Source: Asterochloris sp. CNOR1
Lineage: Eukaryota; Chlorophyta; Trebouxiophyceae; Trebouxiales; Trebouxiaceae
Direction: 5' to 3'
Length of the DNA: 64,000 bases
Assembly: GCA_963969365.1 (NCBI GenBank)
Contig: OZ017753.1
Coordinates: 682,001-746,000, forward strand
In this document: positions 58,036-64,000 of the stretch, piece by piece
Layout: every line of letters starts with the position of its first letter
How positions within the stretch are numbered: position 1 is the first letter of the stretch
Notes under the pieces: model-generated
What the model was told of the DNA's origin: nothing
Database searches by the model: none
The model's input: the letters and a program-made list of their open reading frames with translations, nothing else
Translations under genes and position numbers: made by a program

Positions 58036-60439
58036 TCAGTACGCATCTTCAGTGGATTTGAGTCCAGCATCTTCAAGGCAGTGGATGAACGCCTCCTCAT
58101 CGTCCCATTTTACTTCTGGGATTTCTTTGTCGAAGTGCTCGGCAATGGCATCCACCACCGCCTTCTCTGATGGCTCGCAGACCAGGTTGAAAGCACATCC
58201 CTTCTGGCCAAATCGGCCGCTGCGCCCGATCCTGTGAAGGTATGTCTCAAAGTTGGGCTGGGGGTTATGGCCAGAGCCATGCACCACAGGCGCATCGAAG
58301 TTCACCACCAGAGTCACCTGCAAGACGTGTGGCCATGACATGAGGCCTGCTTGCCTAGCAGCATCACTGTGAAAGGCCTCTTGAGAGCATTCACACACAC
58401 AGTGCAGTGTGACCGTCTAGCTGATTTAGGTGTACTTTCCAGCTCTACTCTTACAACAAGTGGCATCACACGTACCGAGCGCACATCAAAGCCCCGCGCA
58501 AGGAGGTCTGTGGCAATCAAGATCTTGGTCTTGCCAGTCCTGAACTCATCAACAATGTTGTCCCGGTCCCTCTTCTCCATGTCGCCTGTGATGTTGGTGA
58601 CCTTGTGCCCCTGGCGAGTGAGCTGCAGGCAGATGTCCAGTGGATTCATAATGTGCAGACAGAAAGAGCTTTGGGCACGTGATCATCTGACCTGCAGGTG
58701 TGGCATGATAGAGAGAACCTGCTGAGGCTGTATAAGGCTGACGGGATGGTGCGTCCAAGGAGGATTGCAGACCACAGCATGGCCAACAGCAGTGTATCTG
58801 TTGGTCACAGCTCATAAGAAGCTCATACCTGGTATCAGAACACCTGCTACGGCAAAGAACATGTGCACAGCGTGATGCTAAGGATGCGCAGTCAGGCAGC
58901 TCGCCGCGGTGCACCTCAGTGAACAGTGCGCGTGCAGTGTCCCGTGTTTTGACAAAGATGATGGTCTGCCCCAGCTTCTCAGAGTTGGGAAAGATCATCT
59001 TGGTGATGACATCAATCTTTTGCCGCGGCCTCTCCACCTCCACCCGGTACTGCTTGATGACGTCCAGGCTCAGCTCCTCCTTGGGCACGTACACCTGCAG
59101 GGCAAAAGGGCAAGTGGACTCGAGCACTGTAGATTGTCATTCTGGAGAACTCCTTGGCCATCATGTGGCACAGTATAAGCTGACTGTGCATGTGGCATAG
59201 CCTGGGCTTCTCAGGCGCAGCTGCTACTGGACACACATGGACCTGCAGTGCATTTGGCGTTGCAGCACTGGGAGGCTCAATGTTCATCACAACATGTCGA
59301 GCCTGCAGAGCTTGCAGCATGCTCAGCACGGCAGGAGCACCTGGAAGGCAATGAAGAACTGGGGTGAATGTGACTGGTATGTGTGTGGCGGGCACTGCTT
59401 CTCCTTGGTCGCCTACGGCAGAGGGCAAACGCAGCTGGTTGTGCAGGAATTGAGGCAGAGTAGGATTGGCCGCTGTGGGGTTGCCACAGCCTGAATACAT
59501 GCCTGGCCAGGGGGGGCCTAAAGGCCATTGATTGGCCCGCATCAGTGTGAGCCAGCAGAGAGCCATAAGCGATGCATCACGTCAATGATTTGCAAGGTGC
59601 ACAACATTTCTGTAGAGCAGCTGCCCCTCTGGTTCTGGGGATGTCTGGGCCTGGCAATGAAGAGGCACAACGCTGCTGGTGACAGACTTGCCTGCCTCAT
59701 TTGCAGCTTGCCTGGTGTGCCTCTGTCCCCACAACGTCTTTGGCAAAGTCGATGACCGCCTGGTTGAATGTGGCTGAGAACAGCAGGATCTGCAAGCCTG
59801 TGGTGGCACTCTGCACACGTTTGATCATGCGCAGCGACTCCTGGCCAAAGCCGTCTTTCTGCAAACAAGGCATAGGCTCCTTTGTAGCGCTGCTTTCAAC
59901 AGGCAACTTCGGCTGAAGCAAGGCACAGGCCCTCTTGCTGCAAAGCACTTGACTGCCAGCAATGGCAAGATGCATGGCAGGCTTCAAGCTGCCACCAGGT
60001 ATGTGCTTCTGTGAGGAGTTGGCCGGAAAATGCAGCAACTGAGTGCACAGGGCTGAACTGCACCAATTTCAGGCATGCCAGCAGTGAGGTCATGCAGCAA
60101 CTGATGCATGGAGCAAAGGTCACAGCAGGCAGACCTGCAGCAGAATGCTCTACTTTGCACACAGCAAGCAGGGCTGACAGCAGCAGGCAGGAACGCATGC
60201 CATCTTCACAAGCATCTTGCATGCCAGCAGGAGCTCATGCATTTCTTTGTGCAGAGGCTCCCCACCAGCCTTTGGCATGCCGGCTGCAGGGCGCAACGAA
60301 GGACTCACAGCAAGCATCTGGTCAGCCTCATCAAAAACTAGGATTTTCATGTGATTCAGTGGGATGAAGTCACGAGCCAGCCAGTTTTTGAGCTTTCCAT
60401 GTGTGGCAATGACGATCTGCGCCTGACACTTGTCACCCC
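58036..60439 (-). CDS. DBP5/DDX19-like DEAD-box RNA helicase, 5' part missing
   Basis: Exons on the minus strand: about 60,439-60,310 ([20 protein letters not shown], then [12 protein letters not shown], motif II DEAD), 59,859-59,735 ([23 protein letters not shown], motif III SAT), 59,097-58,905 ([35 protein letters not shown]), about 58,623-58,477 ([35 protein letters not shown]) and about 58,320-58,036 ([28 protein letters not shown], stop). The specific wording matches DBP5/DDX19/LOS4, which release mRNA-bound proteins at the cytoplasmic face of the nuclear pore. The exons for the Q motif and Walker A are not in the window: the gene is cut by the tandem-duplication junction at 60,564/60,565. 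Motif Ib reads THG where TPG is usual. Confidence 0.8.
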
Positions 60440-61190
60440 TGCAGGTGCAGCAGCAATCTGTCAGGCAGCCTCAAAACTTTGTGCTGCCAGCCACTGCTGC
60501 TGTTCACCCTGCTTCATCTCTTGCCTACAGATGCATCATGCACCCCAGATCCTCTGCACACTGAGACACACTGCTGCCCTGTATGGCTCCACCTTCAGAG
60601 TTGTGCTGTCTGCTGCTTCGAACGTTGCCAGTGCTTTTCGACACTGCAACGGGCGCGCTTTCAGAAGAGGCTGCAGGCTTTTGCTGTGACCAGAAAGGTG
60701 CACCTGTGTGGCAAGCTCAGGCAGCCACCCAAATGGTTCCCAACCCTGCAGAGGCTGCTGAGAGAGAGGCTATTCAGCATGAGGAAGTCCAGCTGCCAGT
60801 TAGTCCATTCATTGTCCGGCTCTTCAATGAAAGCCCTTTAGTCGTTGTGCCAGACTTCAGCACAGACACTGCAGCTCCCTCCTCATCTCAAATGTTGGAC
60901 AAAGGATCAAAGGCACTTTGAACCTGCACACAAGGCTGGACTGCTTGAGGGTATCGCGGCGCATGATTCGAACACACTCTCGATGTCATGCAGTGTTGCC
61001 TGGTCGGTTCTGGAGGAGCATGCCTTGCCCAAGGGTGCATGTGGTCGAGCTCAAGATGCAGCTGGACAAAAGGTGCAACAGCTACTACTGGTTGCCCAGC
61101 CTAATAGGTCAGGCCTGTTCTGCATCTGGCTGGCAGCAGCTAACCACATCCAAGATCCAGCGGGAAACTCAGGTCCAGTCCCACACTCAT

Positions 61191-61429
61191 TGTGGCCCAG
61201 GGGTGTCGTTGTTTGCCGTAGACTTGAGGCTGAGGCTTTGTACAAGGGCGTTATGGCTTCAAGGAGTGCAGGCAGTGTCATGTGGGTCGGTAAAGTGAAC
61301 AAAGTGCCTCATACACTCTGCACCCCGTAGAGGTGTTGATGCGAAGCATCCAGTAAGTCTCAGAGTATGTTGGTGGGTGCAGTGGAAGTCTCTGGCAGGT
61401 CTGATTGGTTCTCATAGCTGCGTGCTGCA
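61191..61429 (+). repeat. Solo LTR, duplicate of 50,623-50,861
   Basis: Same sequence and same flanking CTCAT duplication as the unit-1 copy, so it was duplicated with its surroundings, not inserted anew. Confidence 0.8.
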
Positions 61430-61454
61430 CTCATGGTGAGCAACTTAGGAGGCA

Positions 61455-61701
61455 TGTAGCACACCGCTACCTACTAGAACCTACCAGATCTGCCAGACAC
61501 TTCTACTGCACCTGCCTGAAGTTTCCACTGCACCTGCTAGAACCTTCCATGAGCTTTACGTTACAATATTATAATGATAACATGGAATATACAGCACTTT
61601 GTTCACTTCACCAGGAGACCTTCCTTACTTTACACACCTCACATCCTTGTACCTGGCCTGAGGGGTCAAGTCCACAGCAACCATGTAACTCCTGGGCCAC
61701 A
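61455..61701 (-). repeat. Solo LTR, duplicate of 50,887-51,133
   Basis: Same sequence and AGGCA flanks as in unit 1. Confidence 0.8.
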
Positions 61702-61827
61702 AGGCAGGTCATCATTTAGGCGGCCAGGACTGAATTGCCCATCTGGAGAAACTATCTAGTTGTGAAAGAGTAGGGTGCGCGCCCAGAACAGGGGTCGATT
61801 GTGTTTGGGTTTGACCGGGGCTCCCTG

Positions 61828-64000
61828 TGTGGCCTTGCTTACAACGTACGGTGGACGGTGGGCTCTGAGACGGTGTTCAAAGGTGTCAAGGAATGTTGGT
61901 GAAGTGCCAGAGTGCTATATATACCCTCATATTATTATAATATAAGGAAAGGAAAATCAAGGAAGGTTCTAGCAGGTGCAGTGGAAGCTTCTGATAGGGT
62001 CTGGTAGGGTCTAGAAGGCAGCAGTGTGCTGCATCCTTCCCCCCTTTAGTATTGAAGTTCCTTGGGGAGGCGTCTAAAGTTGGTCAGCAGGCCTTGGTCC
62101 ACGTCCTCCACAGGCATCCACAAATTGTCCTGGTTGCCTCGGTCCCGCCATTTGATCAAGAACTCCTCCACGGTTTTGTCACCAATTTTGCGGCGTCGGC
62201 GCTTGAGGATGGCTTCTGCTTGGAACTCAGAAGTTGGCTGGCCACTGCTGAGGTCTGGTGTAGGCAAGGGTGGCGTAGACTGAGTTGGCGTGTTTGTCTT
62301 GGTGGTAGATGAGGGAGGCAGTGGAGTTGCTGTGGGCAGCTCGCCCTTGTATGGCTTCAGGAGCGAAGCGTGGAAGACTGGGTGCATCCGCATGTCGGCA
62401 GGTAGCCCCAGGCGATAGGCTGTGCGGGAGATGCGCTCTGTGATGGGATAGGGTCCCAGCCACACGGCGTCCAGTTTGCCATGGCGCAGGTTGCGTCTGG
62501 ATAGTAGAACTTGGTCACCCACTTGGAACTCCAAATCGGTGCGGCGTTTGTTGGCCTGATGGGCCTGCCTCTCCTGTGACTTCGCGAGGTGTGCCTGAGC
62601 TCGCTCTAGGGTGTCTCTCAGGTGTTGTGCCAGGGCTTGCGCTGTGGGCGCGTTGCGGTTAGGCGGGACGTCCAAGTTGACAGGTAGCAGAGGGTGTCTC
62701 CCAGAGTTGAGGTAGAATGGCGTCTGTTTGGTGGAGGCTTGCTCTGAATTGGTGTAGGCAAACTCCATGAGTGGTAGGAGCTTGTCCCAATTGTCACGGC
62801 GGCGGTTGACAAACGCCCTCAGCATCTCCTCCAAGGTGCGGTTGGCACGCTCCGTCTGGCCATCAGTCTGAGGGTGGAAGGCGGTGGACACCCTCAGGTT
62901 GGTGCCAAGGATGTTGAAGAGGGCTCGCCAGAAGTTGCTGGTTGTGCGGGGGTCTCTGTCTGAGATGATGATGCGTGGTAGTCCATGGTAACGGAAGACG
63001 TTGTTGATGACAAGGTCGGCCAGGCCAGGACCAGTGACTGTCTTGCGCGTTGGGGAGCAGTGAATCATCTTGGACATGCGGTCCACAATGACAAGGATGG
63101 TGTCATGGCCCTCGGAGGTGGTGGGGAGTCCTGTGATCAGGTCCATGGTGATTTGCTCCCAGTTGTGCTCTGGTGTTGGCAGAGGTTGAAGTAGGCCGGC
63201 GGGTGCGCGGTTGAGGGGCTTGTTGCGTTGGCAGGAGTCACAGGTCCTGACATAGTCAGCCACATCATCGCGCTGGTGTGGCCACCAGAAGTCCTTGGAG
63301 ACTCCTCGAAGCAGCTTGTCCATGCCCAGGTGTCCAGAGAAGGGGGTGTCGTGGTACTCGCGGAGAATGTCTTGGCGAAGGTTAGCACCAGCTGGCACGT
63401 AGACTGCACCCTCCTTGCGCCAGACGCCGTCCAACTCCTCAAGCACTTGCTTTCCACTCTCCTCCAGGTAGGTGTCGCCTTCGTAGGCCGACTTGATGCG
63501 CTCCATAAGGTTGTGTTGGCAGGTGCCAGTGATGGCATGGAGGTCTGGGCGGCGGGAGAGGGGGTCTGCGAGGTTGTCACTGCCCGCCTTGTAGTGGATG
63601 TCCAGGTCAAACTGCTGGAGTGTCTCCAGCCAGCGAGCTTGTCGCCGGGACAGGTTGCGCTGAGTGGTGAGGTTTTTGAGGTTGAGGTGGTCTGAGTTGA
63701 CGCGGAACTTGGATCCTTCCAGGTAGCAGCGCCATGTGCGAAGAGCATGGATCACCGCCAGTAGCTCCAGCTCATGTATGGGGTAGTTGCGCTCGGCGGA
63801 GTTGAGCTTGCGAGACTCGTAGGCGATGGGCTGAAGTCCATTGCCTTGGTCCTGAAGCAGCGTGGCCCCGATGGCAAACTGGGAGGCGTCTGTGTAGAGC
63901 TCGAAGGGGTAGGCGAAGTCAGGTGTGGCCAGGACTGGTGTGGTTGTCAGAGCATGCTTGAGCTCAGCAAAGGCCTTGGCCTCCACCTCGCTCCATCGCC
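61828..64000 (-). mobile_element. Second copy of the Gypsy element, cut by the window end
   Basis: LTR at 61,828-62,033 preceded by the same CCCTG, then pol on the minus strand from 62,046 (integrase and RNase H parts visible) to the window edge. The left flank is identical to that of the first copy, so it is the same insertion event carried along by the tandem duplication. Confidence 0.85.

Larger units (their letters stand above)
49997..60564. repeat. Unit 1 of a 10,568-bp direct tandem duplication
   Basis: Sequence from 49,997 (GACACACTGCTGCCCTG...) recurs from 60,565 to the window end with a constant offset of 10,568 bp and no difference seen in the parts compared. Because copy 2 starts exactly where a unit starting at 49,997 would end, the arrangement is a head-to-tail duplication. 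Only 3,436 bp of unit 2 is visible. Unit 1 contains two solo LTRs, the whole composite Gypsy element and the helicase 3' half. An assembly artefact is an alternative. Confidence 0.7.
60565..64000. repeat. Start of unit 2 of the tandem duplication
   Basis: Copy of 49,997-53,432 with a constant 10,568-bp offset, continuing past the window edge. It includes the unassigned coding-like stretch, both solo LTRs, the same CCCTG flank, the Gypsy LTR and most of pol. Confidence 0.85.

Noticed and set aside
61828-64000. A second, independent Gypsy insertion
   Set aside because: Its left flank, including CCCTG and two solo LTRs with their own duplications, is the same as for the first copy, so it was duplicated with the region.
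1-64000. tRNA or rRNA genes
   Set aside because: No cloverleaf with recognisable A and B boxes or rRNA core sequence was noticed by eye; a covariance-model scan would be needed to exclude them.

Overview
This looks like nuclear DNA of a green alga, probably a chlorophyte related to Coccomyxa or Chlorella (inference). The host genes are cut into many short exons of about 40-280 bp, introns mostly follow GT...CTGCAG, base composition is moderately GC-rich, and the gene set mixes plant-type proteins (NCA2/DGS1, PB1-Raf-like kinase, plastid bL28, SBPase-like enzyme) with ones shared with animals (VPS10 sortilin, p31comet). Exon limits below were read by eye from splice consensus and protein similarity and can be off by a few codons.

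Region 1 (1-39,280) is a dense run of host genes: the 3' part of an NCA2/DGS1-like mitochondrial gene (+), a TatD-like nuclease (+), a p31comet-like gene (-), a WDR44-like WD40 protein (-), a PB1-domain Raf-like kinase (-), an SBPase-like enzyme (-), divergent from it a VPS10/sortilin receptor (+), a plastid ribosomal bL28 (-), and a large gene joining winged-helix/LOTUS-like repeats, a coiled coil and a six-blade kelch propeller (+).

Region 2 (39,280-51,259) is a transposon graveyard. It holds two related copies of a KDZ-type DNA transposon. The first carries a nested Ty1/copia LTR element (41,720-46,496). Five solo LTRs of about 223-247 bp lie here, four with perfect 5-bp target duplications. 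One of these LTRs sits inside the copia gag.

Region 3 (51,260-57,233) is a recent chromodomain Gypsy element (chromovirus) with identical 206-bp LTRs and a perfect CCCTG target duplication. Between its LTRs, besides gag, protease and pol, it carries about 1.25 kb of intronless host-type GH47 alpha-mannosidase (EDEM) sequence. Both the gag-protease block and the EDEM sequence are arranged in opposite-strand blocks. This composite is the most striking object in the window.

Region 4 (57,234-64,000) contains the 3' half of a DBP5/DDX19-like DEAD-box helicase (-). At 60,565 a seemingly perfect copy of the sequence starting at 49,997 begins and runs to the window end, so 49,997-60,564 looks like one unit of a 10,568-bp direct tandem duplication (or an assembly duplication), and the helicase is cut at the junction.
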